A stretch of DNA of 64,000 nt from Oscillospiraceae bacterium. Lineage in GTDB: Bacteria; Bacillota; Clostridia; Oscillospirales; CAG-272. Position numbers and translations under genes: made by a program. The notes under the pieces were generated by a model that was not told the DNA's origin, did not search any database, and was given only the letters and a program-made list of their open reading frames with translations. Below, piece after piece: positions 42,088 to 50,602 of the stretch (position 1 is its first letter; every line of letters starts with the position of its first letter). The stretch spans positions 1 through 64,000 of the forward strand of contig SVTQ01000001.1 in the NCBI GenBank assembly GCA_015063695.1, in the 5' to 3' direction.

Positions 42088-43275
42088 TTAATATTTCGAT
42101 ATTATCTGTTTAGCGATCTCACGGGCTTCCTTTTCCGCTTCGAATACGCTCTCTGCGGTATATACCGTGTCTGGCGTATATTTTACCATAGCCTCGGCTA
42201 CGGTGTCGGAAATAGCTGTGAAACCGATCTTTCCACCAATGAAGGCGGAAACCGCTTCCTCGTCAGCCGCAATAAGGGCGGCAGGAGCGGTCGTTCCCAT
42301 CTTATAGGCGGAAACCGCTGTGTCGAGGAGAGGAAACGCCTCTCTGTCGGGAGCATCAAAGGTCAGCCTTGCGAGAGCGGGAAAATCAAGACCCGGCTCC
42401 TTTACCGTCATTCTCTCGGGATAGGTGAGAGCATAACGGACACAATGCCTCATATCGGGTGTGCCAAGTTGAGCCATGACCGTAGTATCAATGTATTCCA
42501 CCATGGAATGAATTATACTCTGTCTGTGCACAAGGACTTCTATCTTATCGATATCCACGTGAAAAAGTCTTGCGGCTTCGATTATTTCAAATCCCTTGTT
42601 CATAAGTGTAGCACAGTCGATGGTTATTTTAGGTCCCATCTTCCAGGTGGGATGGGCAAGAGCCATTTCGGGTGTTACCTTCTGAAGCTCTTCCCTCTTT
42701 TTACCGAAGAAGGGGCCGCCTGAGGCGGTGAGAAGAATTCTCTTTACTATTTCGGGACGGCTGCCGCCTTTTGCGTCAACTGCTCCCGAGGTCATGAGGC
42801 ACTGGAATATGGCGCTGTGCTCACTGTCAACGGGAATGAGCTCGCCGCCGTATTTTCTTACGTTATCAAATATTATATCTCCGAGGGATATAATTGCTTC
42901 TTTATTGGCAATAGCAAGTCTTGCGCCTGTTTTCGAGACCTCAAGAGCCGCAGGGATACCTGCCATTCCTGCAATGGAATGGACAAACAGATCCGCTCCG
43001 CACTCTCTTATTGCCTCGCATACGGCACCTTCTCCGCCGAGGACTTTTACACTCTCGCCTGCAAGAAGACCTCTGAGTTCCACTGCCGTTTTTTCGTCGG
43101 GAACTGCAACGAGAGGTACTTTCGTCTGTCTTGCTTGGTCTGCAAGAAGCTTTATATTCCTGCCGCCCGTCAGAAGCACGTACTCGCAGTCGGTAACGCT
43201 GAGGGCATCTATAGCCTGAGTTCCGACGGAGCCCGTACTGCCGAGAACGGCAACTTTTCTTTTAATCATTTCCAT
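42088..43275 (-). CDS. dxr: 1-deoxy-D-xylulose 5-phosphate reductoisomerase
   Basis: The 395-residue enzyme catalyses the first committed MEP-pathway step (DXP to MEP, NADPH). Motifs are the NADPH loop VLGSTGSVGTQA, IPVDSEHSAIFQ with metal-binding Asp and Glu, LLTASGGPF, HPTWKMGPKITIDCATLMNKG and HRQSIIHSMVEY. Together with ispG in the same operon it shows that isoprenoids, including the undecaprenyl chain made by UppS here, come from the MEP route. Confidence 0.96.
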   Translation of the reverse strand: MEMIKRKVAVLGSTGSVGTQAIDALSVTDCEYVLLTGGRNIKLLADQARQTKVPLVAVPDEKTAVELRGLLAGESVKVLGGEGAVCEAIRECGADLFVHSIAGMAGIPAALEVSKTGARLAIANKEAIISLGDIIFDNVRKYGGELIPVDSEHSAIFQCLMTSGAVDAKGGSRPEIVKRILLTASGGPFFGKKREELQKVTPEMALAHPTWKMGPKITIDCATLMNKGFEIIEAARLFHVDIDKIEVLVHRQSIIHSMVEYIDTTVMAQLGTPDMRHCVRYALTYPERMTVKEPGLDFPALARLTFDAPDREAFPLLDTAVSAYKMGTTAPAALIAADEEAVSAFIGGKIGFTAISDTVAEAMVKYTPDTVYTAESVFEAEKEAREIAKQIISKY

Positions 43276-43303
43276 AATTTATTATACCCGAAAACTAAAG
43301 GTT

Positions 43304-44137
43304 TTAAAGCACTGTTTCCGTAAAGAGCACCATCAGCATAAGGAACAGCGGTACTGTGGGAATAACGCTGTCAAAACGGTCCATAACGCCGCCGTGACCG
43401 GGGAATATCCTTCCGTAGTCCTTTATTCCGTGCTGTCTTTTGATTGCGGACGCCGTAAGATCACCAAGCTGAGAAACGAGGGAGATGAGTATTCCGCCGA
43501 CAGCAAAGGTCCAAACGGGAAGAAGCGCTGAAAGGGAAAACACGTTTTTCAGAAGAATTCCGTACACCGTACATATTACCGTACAGAAGAAGGTTCCTCC
43601 GATGCTTCCCTCCACCGTTTTATTGGGGCTTATTTTGGGAATAAGCTTATGACGGCCAAAGAGCCTGCCTGTGAAATATGCAAAGATATCACAGGTGAAG
43701 GGTGCGATCACGGGAATCATAAAATAGTAAATTCCGCCCTCCATATCGCGAAGGAGGACAATGGAGGAAAATGCGGTTATAATGAACACGCTCGTTACAA
43801 ATGCAGAGGACACAAGCTGTGTATTCACCTTTTCGGGTGCAAACACGGGAAGTGCCATAAGATAAACGAGAATTACAAAGAGAATCGTAATGTAGACCGC
43901 AAGAAACTCATTTCTGTTTTCCATGTATCTTGCAAGGAGCGGAAAGCCTGCTGCTGCCGCCGAAAGGGGCACGGTAACAGAAAGATACTTTTTAGCTTCT
44001 ATACATCCAAGCATCTCGAGGGTTCCCACCACACACAAAAAAGATGTCATAATGGGAAATATCCAGGTATGGGAGAAAATGAGGCAAGGAAGAGCTACGA
44101 GCGCCATTACTATGCCCGTAATTATTCTTTTACGCAT
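43304..44137 (-). CDS. cdsA: Phosphatidate cytidylyltransferase
   Basis: The 277-residue protein has about eight membrane helices and the CdsA signature SAIKRQHGIKDYGRIFPGHGGVMDRFDS near its C-terminus. It makes CDP-diacylglycerol, the branch point of phospholipid synthesis. It overlaps uppS by 8 bp, the usual arrangement in this operon. Confidence 0.95.
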   Translation of the reverse strand: MRKRIITGIVMALVALPCLIFSHTWIFPIMTSFLCVVGTLEMLGCIEAKKYLSVTVPLSAAAAGFPLLARYMENRNEFLAVYITILFVILVYLMALPVFAPEKVNTQLVSSAFVTSVFIITAFSSIVLLRDMEGGIYYFMIPVIAPFTCDIFAYFTGRLFGRHKLIPKISPNKTVEGSIGGTFFCTVICTVYGILLKNVFSLSALLPVWTFAVGGILISLVSQLGDLTASAIKRQHGIKDYGRIFPGHGGVMDRFDSVIPTVPLFLMLMVLFTETVL

Positions 44138-44879
44138 TTACAACGCCCCCAAATCTTCTTTTTCTTTTTGAAAAGTCAATTACCGCCTTATCGACCTCTC
44201 GCTCATCAAAATCGGGCCACAGCACGTCTGTAAAATAATACTCGCTGTAAGCCGACTGCCAAAGCAGGAAGTTTGAGGTTCTGACTTCTCCTGCGGTACG
44301 CACGATAAGGTCGGGGTCGGGACAGTGAGCGGTATAGATACTATCGCTTATATCCTTTTCGGTAATTTCAGATCTTCCTTCGGCGATAAGCTTATTGACT
44401 GCATATACTATCTCCGCTCTGCCGCCGTAGTTGAGGGCTATATTCAGAAGGAGCTTATTATTCTTTGTCAGCTCTTCAAGCTCACGGCATTTATTTGCAA
44501 GAGCTTCTCCGAGCTGTGCTTTGTCACCGAGGAAAACGTATTTTATATGATTTTCGTCGTCGGAGCTTTTTGCATCCTTTATGTAGTCGTCAAGAAGGGA
44601 CATGATGGCATCCACTTCGCTTTTGGGACGGGACCAGTTTTCCGTTGAAAATGCGTATACGGTAATATTGTTTATGCCGATATCACCGCAATAGCGGACT
44701 ACCTTTTTGAAGGTCTTGGCTCCTACGGGATGTCCTGCTTCTCTGGGAAGGGAGCGCTTCTTTGCCCATCTTCCGTTTCCGTCCATAATAAAGGCTATAT
44801 GGCAAAGGCCCGTATCCTTAACAAGGGCGGCAATATCAACTGCCTCGCCGCTTCCTTTGCCTGTCTTTGAAAAGATCAT
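44130..44879 (-). CDS. uppS: Isoprenyl transferase (undecaprenyl diphosphate synthase)
   Basis: The 249-residue cis-prenyltransferase shows the catalytic Asp in AFIMDGNGRWAKKR, the substrate region VYAFSTENWSRP and the C-terminal RTAGEVRTSNFLLWQSAYSE(Y/F) motif. It condenses IPP onto farnesyl diphosphate to make the C55 lipid carrier for peptidoglycan. The first ~25 residues form a variable extension. AGGAG lies upstream of the start. A GC-rich hairpin lies in the gap to frr. Confidence 0.95.
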   Translation of the reverse strand: MIFSKTGKGSGEAVDIAALVKDTGLCHIAFIMDGNGRWAKKRSLPREAGHPVGAKTFKKVVRYCGDIGINNITVYAFSTENWSRPKSEVDAIMSLLDDYIKDAKSSDDENHIKYVFLGDKAQLGEALANKCRELEELTKNNKLLLNIALNYGGRAEIVYAVNKLIAEGRSEITEKDISDSIYTAHCPDPDLIVRTAGEVRTSNFLLWQSAYSEYYFTDVLWPDFDEREVDKAVIDFSKRKRRFGGVVNA

Positions 44880-44909
44880 AAAACTCTCCTAAGTAGCGTA
44901 CTATACCAA

Positions 44910-44946
44910 AACGCCCCCATACACCGTAGACCCGGCACAGGGGGCG
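44910..44946 (-). terminator. Possible attenuator hairpin between frr and uppS
   Basis: CGCCCCC and GGGGGCG pair across a ~22-nt loop and are followed on the minus strand by TTTT. It may partially end transcripts after frr; the downstream genes would still need read-through or a local promoter. Confidence 0.45.
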
Positions 44947-44991
44947 CAGTTTATGGCTTTATAAGGTTCACAAATGGATCTCTTTGGAAAC

Positions 44992-45546
44992 TCAGATCTC
45001 CATGATCTCCTTCTGCTTTGCTTCGGTTATGCCGTCGATAACCTTTGTGTACTTATCTGTAAGATCCTGAGTCAGCTTTTCGGACTGCTTTACCTCGTCC
45101 TCGTTCATTTCGCTGTTCTTCTTCATATCCTTGATCTTGTCGTTTGCTTCACGTCTGATATTACGGACAGCAACCTTTGCTTCCTCACCCATCTTGGAGA
45201 TCTGCTTTGTCAGCTCTTTTCTGCGTTCCTCTGTAAGCTGGGGGAAAGCAAGACGGATAGTCTTACCGTCGTTAACGGGTGTGATACCGATATCGGAAGC
45301 AAGGATAGCCTTTTCAATTTCCTTGAGAAGAGAGCCGTCCCAGGGAGTGATAGCGATAGTTCTTGCATCAGCAACCTTAACGTCTGCAACTGCGTTGATA
45401 GCTGTGGGGCTGCCGTAGTAGGAAACTTCAACACCCTTGAGAACTGCGGAGTTTGCTCTGCCTGCTCTGATGGTGGAGAGGTTTTCCTCGTAAACGGTGA
45501 TGGATTTTTTCATTTTTTCTTCAAAAACTTTTGTGTCGAGCTTCAT
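44992..45546 (-). CDS. frr: Ribosome recycling factor
   Basis: The 184-residue protein aligns over its whole length with RRF: KKSITVYEENLSTIRAGRANSAVL, VADARTIAITPWD, AILASDIGITPVNDGKTIRL, FPQLTEERRKELTK and the C-terminal helices. With EF-G it splits post-termination ribosomes. GGAG precedes the start. It follows pyrH by 61 bp. Confidence 0.97.
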   Translation of the reverse strand: MKLDTKVFEEKMKKSITVYEENLSTIRAGRANSAVLKGVEVSYYGSPTAINAVADVKVADARTIAITPWDGSLLKEIEKAILASDIGITPVNDGKTIRLAFPQLTEERRKELTKQISKMGEEAKVAVRNIRREANDKIKDMKKNSEMNEDEVKQSEKLTQDLTDKYTKVIDGITEAKQKEIMEI

Positions 45547-45607
45547 AATAATCTCCTTTTGGAATATATCCGATTTATTTTACTAAAATTATTTTTTCGT
45601 ATTAAAA

Positions 45608-46318
45608 TTACTTAACGACTGTACCGAGCTTTTCGCCCATAACTACACGGTAGATATTTTCGGACTTATCGAGACCGAACATAACCGTGGGGATCTTACT
45701 GTTTTCAGCGAGGATCGCCGCCGTAAGATCAATGGCATTAAGTCTGTTATTTACGATGTGGCTGTACGTAGTTTCTTCGATCTTTTCAGCCGTGGGGTCA
45801 ACTCTGGGGTCTGCTGTGTAGAGATAGTCAATGTTCTTTGCAAGAAGAAGGGCATCTGCTTCAATTTCCATTGCGCGGATAACTGCAGGAGTATCCGTTG
45901 AGAAGAAGGGTGAGCCGAGGCCTGCGGCAAAAATTACTACTCTGCCTGCTTCAAGGTGACGTCTTGCTTCGTCTGCCGTATAATACTCGCAGAATTTATC
46001 CATGGGAACTGCGGACATTACTCTTGCATCAAGACCCGCCTGGCAGAAAGCTTCCTGCAGTGCCAGAGAATTGATACAGGTTGCAAGCATACCCATATTG
46101 TCAGCTCTTGTTCTGTCCATCTTTCCGCTGCTGCGGCCTCTCCAGATGTTACCTGCGCCAACGATTATGCCAACCTGCACTCCGCTGTCAACACATTTTT
46201 TGATTACGCCGGCAACCTCTTCAAGATAATCAAAGTTAAGAAGTGAATCTGTATCCTTTGCCAGAGCTTCACCGGAAAGCTTCAGCAAAATGCGCTTGTA
46301 AGCAGGTTCATTTTTCAT
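45608..46318 (-). CDS. pyrH: UMP kinase
   Basis: The 236-residue bacterial UMP kinase (amino-acid kinase fold) shows KRILLKLSGEAL, VGIIVGAGNIWRG, ADNMGMLATCINSLAL and FAAGLGSPFFSTDT. It phosphorylates UMP to UDP and is allosterically controlled by UTP/GTP in the family. It has its own promoter at 46393-46421, whereas in most Firmicutes it follows tsf directly; here an AT-rich module lies between. Confidence 0.97.
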   Translation of the reverse strand: MKNEPAYKRILLKLSGEALAKDTDSLLNFDYLEEVAGVIKKCVDSGVQVGIIVGAGNIWRGRSSGKMDRTRADNMGMLATCINSLALQEAFCQAGLDARVMSAVPMDKFCEYYTADEARRHLEAGRVVIFAAGLGSPFFSTDTPAVIRAMEIEADALLLAKNIDYLYTADPRVDPTAEKIEETTYSHIVNNRLNAIDLTAAILAENSKIPTVMFGLDKSENIYRVVMGEKLGTVVK

Positions 46319-46392
46319 GCTCTTACTCCTCTTTTAAAGCCATGACCGAAAAATATATTTTCAGTTATAACTATGTTATTATAATTGATTAT

Positions 46393-46421
46393 ATTTTACA
46401 TTAAAATACTTAATTTGTAAA
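46393..46421 (-). promoter_or_regulatory. Promoter of the pyrH-to-polC operon
   Basis: On the minus strand TTTACA and TAAAAT are 17 bp apart (each five of six consensus bases), ~75 bp upstream of pyrH. Confidence 0.78.
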
Positions 46422-46485
46422 GTACCCCTGCAAATATTTTATTGCTCTGTGAAATATATTATGTTTTTATTAAAAAATACAAACA

Positions 46486-46513
46486 GAGGATAGACGAAAA
46501 AACGTCTATCCTC
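46486..46513 (-). terminator. Terminator of the AT-rich module
   Basis: A perfect 11-bp stem (GAGGATAGACG / CGTCTATCCTC) with a homopolymer loop lies ~40 bp beyond the membrane-protein gene and is followed on the minus strand by a T-rich stretch. Confidence 0.82.
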
Positions 46514-46554
46514 TTCGATAATACTTTAACCTTAGTATCGATCCGAGAAATACA

Positions 46555-47193
46555 TCAAATGAAGAAACATATCAAGGTGAATAAGAATAGGATAACAAAT
46601 CCAAGTAAATAAATAATACTCTCCCTTTTCTTATTCATAATTCTTTTCACTTTTTTCTTTTTTATATTGGGACACTTATTAAACACATATTCAATAAAAT
46701 CAACATTTTCAACGTTGCTTTTAATATCCTTTTGCAAAATAAGATATAGATTATATTTCAACCCTAAAAGATAAAACTGTCTTGTTTCTTTTATCGAAGT
46801 AACCGCATTATAATCATATTCTACAGGCAAGTGTTGGTCTGTTTCTGCCACAATTTTCTCGCCAAAATATACTTTATATGTAATAGTTTCTTTACCTTGC
46901 GAAACTACCATCCTTTTGTATGCTTTCTTAATTCTTATTTGAGTAATAAAGAACAAATAACCCATTAAAACGAGCATCCAGGCAGAATATAATAATAACA
47001 TACTGTTTTCGGGAATCAGGAATTGTTGAGGAATAACAACGATAGAAAAAATCAAAAAAACAAGAGTAAATGTTGATACGCGAGAATATGCAATATTATG
47101 AAAATCCTCATGTTCTTTTTCACCCATTACAACAGTTGAAGTAAAATCATACTCTTGTTTTATAGTCTCTTTGTTTAAATTCAGTTCTTCCAT
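46555..47193 (-). CDS. AT-rich membrane protein, YcxB-like, function unknown
   Basis: The 212-residue protein has two adjacent transmembrane helices near residues 42-85, a soluble middle (ITYKVYFGEKIVAETDQHLPVEYDYNAVTSIKETRQFYLLGL) that resembles the YcxB-like C-terminal domain, a very basic linker (KKKKVKRIMNKKRES) and a third helix at the C-terminus. No function is known. Its codons are visibly more AT-rich than those of the flanking housekeeping genes. A strong GGAGGAG site precedes the start. It follows the immunity-like gene by 108 bp and shares its promoter. Confidence 0.7.
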   Translation of the reverse strand: MEELNLNKETIKQEYDFTSTVVMGEKEHEDFHNIAYSRVSTFTLVFLIFSIVVIPQQFLIPENSMLLLYSAWMLVLMGYLFFITQIRIKKAYKRMVVSQGKETITYKVYFGEKIVAETDQHLPVEYDYNAVTSIKETRQFYLLGLKYNLYLILQKDIKSNVENVDFIEYVFNKCPNIKKKKVKRIMNKKRESIIYLLGFVILFLFTLICFFI

Positions 47194-47301
47194 AGTTAAT
47201 CTCCTCCGTATTTTTATTATTACACAAAGCTCAACTAATAGTATCCTTCTATTGTTATAAAAAGTATGAGAGCAAGAAAATCACTAATTGTCTTTCTTTG
47301 A

Positions 47302-47715
47302 TTATTTTGTATGAATCATCATTAAAACCTCGCCGGTTTCGCTATCTATTGCTACCGTAGCAACCCCGCCAATGTGAAATATCGGGAGACTTCCTTTAAC
47401 TATCCATGCACCCGCATTATTATTGTACTTAACTATATAAGGCGCTTCATCGTTTCCATATATTTCTTCAATAATTTTTGCTGCTATAAGAGCGGCTTCT
47501 TTTTCGTTTTTCACCTCTCCGAAAATCTCCGGATAGCTTACATTATCAAGTTCGGTAAGCTCTTCTTTTGAGGCATTATATACGTCTGCAGCTCCGTCAT
47601 ATGGAATGTAAATATTTTTTCTTGAAACATAATAACCCTTTGTGAAAAGTAAAACTGTTATTACTATAAGAACAGACAGTATGATTCCAATGCATAGTAA
47701 AAACTTCTTTTTCAT
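47302..47715 (-). CDS. NTF2-fold immunity-like protein with N-terminal membrane anchor
   Basis: The 137-residue protein starts with one transmembrane helix or uncleaved signal (FLLCIGIILSVLIVITVLLF). The C-terminal ~75 residues match the pattern of NTF2-fold immunity proteins (YhhH/YbbC-like): KEAALIAAKIIEEIYG, PYIVKYNNNAGAWIVKGSLP, GGVATVAIDSETGEVLMMIHTK. In polymorphic-toxin loci such proteins neutralise a cognate toxin, but no toxin gene is adjacent, so it may be an orphan immunity gene. AAGGTG lies before the start. Base composition is AT-rich compared with tsf and pyrH on each side. Confidence 0.65.
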   Translation of the reverse strand: MKKKFLLCIGIILSVLIVITVLLFTKGYYVSRKNIYIPYDGAADVYNASKEELTELDNVSYPEIFGEVKNEKEAALIAAKIIEEIYGNDEAPYIVKYNNNAGAWIVKGSLPIFHIGGVATVAIDSETGEVLMMIHTK

Positions 47716-47789
47716 TTTGCACCTTCTCTATAGCCCATATGACAGGTTTATGTGTTTTTATTCCGAAACAGTTCCCTGTTGTCAACTTA

Positions 47790-47818
47790 ATTGTAGCAAA
47801 AGGTGAGCAATTTGTCAA
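47790..47818 (-). promoter_or_regulatory. Promoter of the AT-rich module
   Basis: On the minus strand TTGACA and TACAAT are 17 bp apart, immediately downstream of the tsf terminator and ~75 bp before the immunity-like gene. Confidence 0.82.
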
Positions 47819-47824
47819 CACGAC

Positions 47825-47852
47825 AAAAAAGCACGGTCTGCGGACCGTGCTT
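47825..47852 (-). terminator. Terminator of rpsB-tsf
   Basis: A perfect 10-bp stem (AAGCACGGTC and complement, 4-nt loop) lies ~23 bp beyond the tsf stop and is followed on the minus strand by a T6 tract. Confidence 0.9.
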
Positions 47853-47874
47853 GATTTGTAATTTAACGTATTTA

Positions 47875-48807
47875 TTAGTTACCGCTTACCATCTGAGCGA
47901 TTTCGTCAGCGAAGTTGTCTTCCTTCTTTTCAAGACCTTCGCCTCTTTCGTAGAGGCAGAAGGAGTCGATTGCGATAGCGCCGCCGAATTCCTTAGCTGT
48001 AGCTTCTACGTACTGGCCAACAGTCATCTTGTCGTCCTTAACGTATGCCTGTTCTACGAGACAAACTCTTTCATAGAACTTGCCGATCTTACCCTGTACC
48101 ATCTTTTCGATGATAGCGTCGGGCTTGCTTGCGTTCTTTTCGTCGTTCTTGATCTGAGCGATGAGGATCTGCTTTTCTTCTTCTACTGCGCTTGCAGGAA
48201 CTTCTTCCTTTGTAACGTATGCAGGGGGGTTACCTGCTGCGATCTGAAGAGCGATGTTCTTTGCGAATTCTGCAAAGCCTGCGTTGTTTACAGCTGCTTC
48301 GTCAGCATTGAACTTAACGATAACGCCTGCGGAGCCTGCGCCGTGGATATAAGATGTGAGAACGCCTTCAACGAGAACGAAACGTCTGATGTTCATGTTT
48401 TCGCCGATAGTTGCGATCATGTTTGTGAGCTTTTCTGCTACTGTGTATTCTGCATCGTAAGCGAGTGCCATGAGTGCATCAAGGTCAGCGGGCTTATTAG
48501 CGATGATTGTTGCGAGAATACCGCGAACGAATTCCTTGAATGTTTCGTTCTTAGCAACGAAGTCTGTTTCTGCGTTAACTTCGATCATTGCTGCAACGTC
48601 GTGTGCATCATTGAACATGATGTCAACAACGCCTTCGGATGCAATTCTGCCGGCCTTCTTAGCTGCAACTGCGAGACCCTTTTCACGAAGAACCTTTACT
48701 GCTTCGTCGAAATCACCGTTTGCTTCTGTAAGTGCCTTCTTGCACTCCATCATACCGCAACCTGTCTTTGCTCTGAGGTCGGAAACCTGTTTTGCTGTAA
48801 TAGCCAT
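47875..48807 (-). CDS. tsf: Elongation factor Ts
   Basis: The 310-residue guanine-nucleotide exchange factor for EF-Tu shows the UBA-like N-terminus (ITAKQVSDLRAKTGCGMMECKKALTEANGD) and the core TDFVAKNETFKEFV. I place the start at the ATG at 48807, where GGAGG lies five bases upstream; the ATG four codons earlier overlaps that site. It forms a two-gene operon with rpsB and ends at a strong terminator. Confidence 0.97.
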   Translation of the reverse strand: MAITAKQVSDLRAKTGCGMMECKKALTEANGDFDEAVKVLREKGLAVAAKKAGRIASEGVVDIMFNDAHDVAAMIEVNAETDFVAKNETFKEFVRGILATIIANKPADLDALMALAYDAEYTVAEKLTNMIATIGENMNIRRFVLVEGVLTSYIHGAGSAGVIVKFNADEAAVNNAGFAEFAKNIALQIAAGNPPAYVTKEEVPASAVEEEKQILIAQIKNDEKNASKPDAIIEKMVQGKIGKFYERVCLVEQAYVKDDKMTVGQYVEATAKEFGGAIAIDSFCLYERGEGLEKKEDNFADEIAQMVSGN

Positions 48808-48901
48808 AATATCCTCCATGCCGTGAGATACGGCTTCTAAATTTTATTTTTTGTGAGTTGAAACGCAACTCGGGCAGACACAAGTTTGTGTCCGTTAAAA
48901 A

Positions 48902-49645
48902 TTATTCAGCGTCTTCAGCTTCTTCTGCTGCTGTTGCTTCTGCTTCAGCTTCAACGAGCTGTTCGCCCTGGTGACCTTCGATAACTGCGTCAGCGATTAC
49001 GGAAGATACGAGACGGATAGCGCGGATAGCGTCGTCGTTACCGGGGATCACGTAGTCAGCGTCATCGGGGTCACAGTTTGTGTCAACGATAGCAACTACG
49101 GGGATACCGAGTCTCTTAGCTTCGAGAACTGCGTTGTGTTCTTTTCTGGGGTCAACGATGAAGATAGCTGCGGGAAGACCGGGCATGTCCTTGATACCGC
49201 CGAGGTTTCTTTCGAGGATACCCATTTCCTTCTGGAGAGCAGCAACTTCCTTCTTGGGAAGCATATCGAATGTGCCGTCTGCCTGCATCTTTTCAAGGCT
49301 TGCAAGACGGTTGATGCTTGTCTTGATTGTCTTGTAGTTTGTGAGCATACCGCCGAGCCAACGTACGTTTACATAATACTGACCGCAACGGATAGCTTCT
49401 TCGCGGATAGCGTCAGCAGCCTGCTTCTTTGTACCTACGAAAAGTACGTTTCCGCCTTCTGCAGCGATGTCTCTTACGAACATGTAAGCTTCTTCGAACT
49501 TCTTGATAGTCTTCTGAAGGTCGATAATGTAGATGCCGTTTCTTTCTGTGAAGATGTACTCCTGCATCTTGGGGTTCCAACGTCTTGTGTGATGTCCGAA
49601 ATGGACGCCTGCTTCAAGCAGCTGCTTAATTGATACGATAGACAT
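48902..49645 (-). CDS. rpsB: 30S ribosomal protein S2
   Basis: The 247-residue S2 protein shows [48 protein letters not shown] and [25 protein letters not shown]. The C-terminus ends in an acidic Ala/Glu tail. AAGGAGG lies upstream of the start. It is the first gene of rpsB-tsf under a strong promoter with a ~135-nt leader. Confidence 0.98.
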   Translation of the reverse strand: MSIVSIKQLLEAGVHFGHHTRRWNPKMQEYIFTERNGIYIIDLQKTIKKFEEAYMFVRDIAAEGGNVLFVGTKKQAADAIREEAIRCGQYYVNVRWLGGMLTNYKTIKTSINRLASLEKMQADGTFDMLPKKEVAALQKEMGILERNLGGIKDMPGLPAAIFIVDPRKEHNAVLEAKRLGIPVVAIVDTNCDPDDADYVIPGNDDAIRAIRLVSSVIADAVIEGHQGEQLVEAEAEATAAEEAEDAE

Positions 49646-49780
49646 AATTATGTCCTCCTTCGGTTAATTCCACCACATAGCCTTGATTTACTGCAGCCTT
49701 CGGGCACAAAACTTTATCTTTTATGCAAGGCACCGGCAGTCTGAATGCCATGTGTGTGTTCTACGTGCTTTTCACGCACG
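49646..49780 (-). promoter_or_regulatory. rpsB 5' leader, possible S2 autoregulatory RNA
   Basis: The predicted transcript has ~135 nt before the S2 start, with short inverted repeats (CGTGC/GCACG, GGCA/TGCC). Long leaders before rpsB bind S2 in several bacteria. No specific Rfam pattern is recognised here, so this is a suggestion from position and length. Confidence 0.3.
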
Positions 49781-49786
49781 CGATAT

Positions 49787-49815
49787 ATTATACAATATGT
49801 TCTCTCGGATTGCAA
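49787..49815 (-). promoter_or_regulatory. Promoter of rpsB-tsf
   Basis: On the minus strand TTGCAA and a perfect TATAAT are separated by 17 bp. Confidence 0.85.
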
Positions 49816-50000
49816 GAGAAAATGCCAAATTTACAATTTATTTACATTTCTCTCTGCTTAACACCATGAGAAACAGAATTCAAGGGTCTTTCCTTTCTTT
49901 TAATAAGTCAGCGCCACTGCAGATAATTTGCAGAAGAAAAAGAATAAGGGGCTGCTAAAAACTTTGAAGGTTAATTTACAGCCTCTTTCATCATTACTGA

Positions 50001-50600
50001 TCATATCGTTCGTCTTCCCTCAATGGCGCGTCTGAGAGTAACCTCATCTGCATATTCAAGGTCACCGCCTACAGGCACACCGTTGGCAATTCTTGAGACC
50101 TTGATTCCGAGAGGCGTTATGAGCTTTGAAATATACATAGCCGTCGCTTCGCCTTCCACGGTAGGATTTGTCGCAACGATTATTTCGGAGACCTCTTCGC
50201 TGTTCAGTCTTGTGAGAAGCTCTTTTATCTTCAGCTTGTCGGGACCTACGCCGTGCATGGGTGAGATGGCTCCATGGAGAACGTGATAAAGTCCGTTATA
50301 GATAGCTGATTTCTCAATTGCCATAACGGCTCTTGAGTCCTCGACCACGCATATAACGCTCTTGTCCCTCTTATGACTTGAGCAGAGGTCACACACGTCG
50401 TTTACGGATATATTCTGACACACGGAGCAAAGCTTTATCTGAGTTTTCGCGGCAATTACCGCCTCAGCAAACTCTCTTGCGCTTTCCTCGGACATATCAA
50501 GCACCGAAAAAGCCATACGCAGAGCGGATTTCTTACCTACACCCTCAAGTCTGCGGAACATATCCGCAAGTCTCTCAATGGGCTCGATGTATTCACTCAT
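50001..50600 (-). CDS. recR: Recombination mediator RecR
   Basis: The 199-residue protein has the RecR order: helix-hairpin-helix near the start (FRRLEGVGKKSALRMAF), a C4 zinc finger (CSVC...CDLC), and a Toprim domain with ICVVEDSRAVMAIE, LHGAISPMHGVGP and VATNPTVEGEATAMYI. It loads RecA at gaps with RecO/RecF. The start is the ATG at 50600, two bases after the ebfC stop; there is no clear binding site, so translation is probably coupled to ebfC. The dnaX-ebfC-recR order is standard in Firmicutes. Confidence 0.97.
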   Translation of the reverse strand: MSEYIEPIERLADMFRRLEGVGKKSALRMAFSVLDMSEESAREFAEAVIAAKTQIKLCSVCQNISVNDVCDLCSSHKRDKSVICVVEDSRAVMAIEKSAIYNGLYHVLHGAISPMHGVGPDKLKIKELLTRLNSEEVSEIIVATNPTVEGEATAMYISKLITPLGIKVSRIANGVPVGGDLEYADEVTLRRAIEGRRTI

Positions 50601-50602
50601 GA

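Larger units (their letters stand above)
49646..50000. other. Intergenic region between recR end and rpsB start
   Basis: This 355-bp stretch holds the rpsB leader and promoter (to 49815), then an A/T-rich part and a weak recR-side hairpin (GAGGCTG / CAGCCCC, 49948-49985) followed on the minus strand by a T-rich tract, a possible recR terminator. I see no gene in it. Confidence 0.5.

Noticed and set aside
47803..48840. 345-codon plus-strand open frame opposite tsf
   Set aside because: It is a shadow of tsf on the other strand, Cys/Phe-rich with no recognisable domain; the tsf frame is a textbook EF-Ts.
48971..49633. 220-codon plus-strand open frame opposite rpsB
   Set aside because: Antisense shadow of a highly biased ribosomal protein gene.
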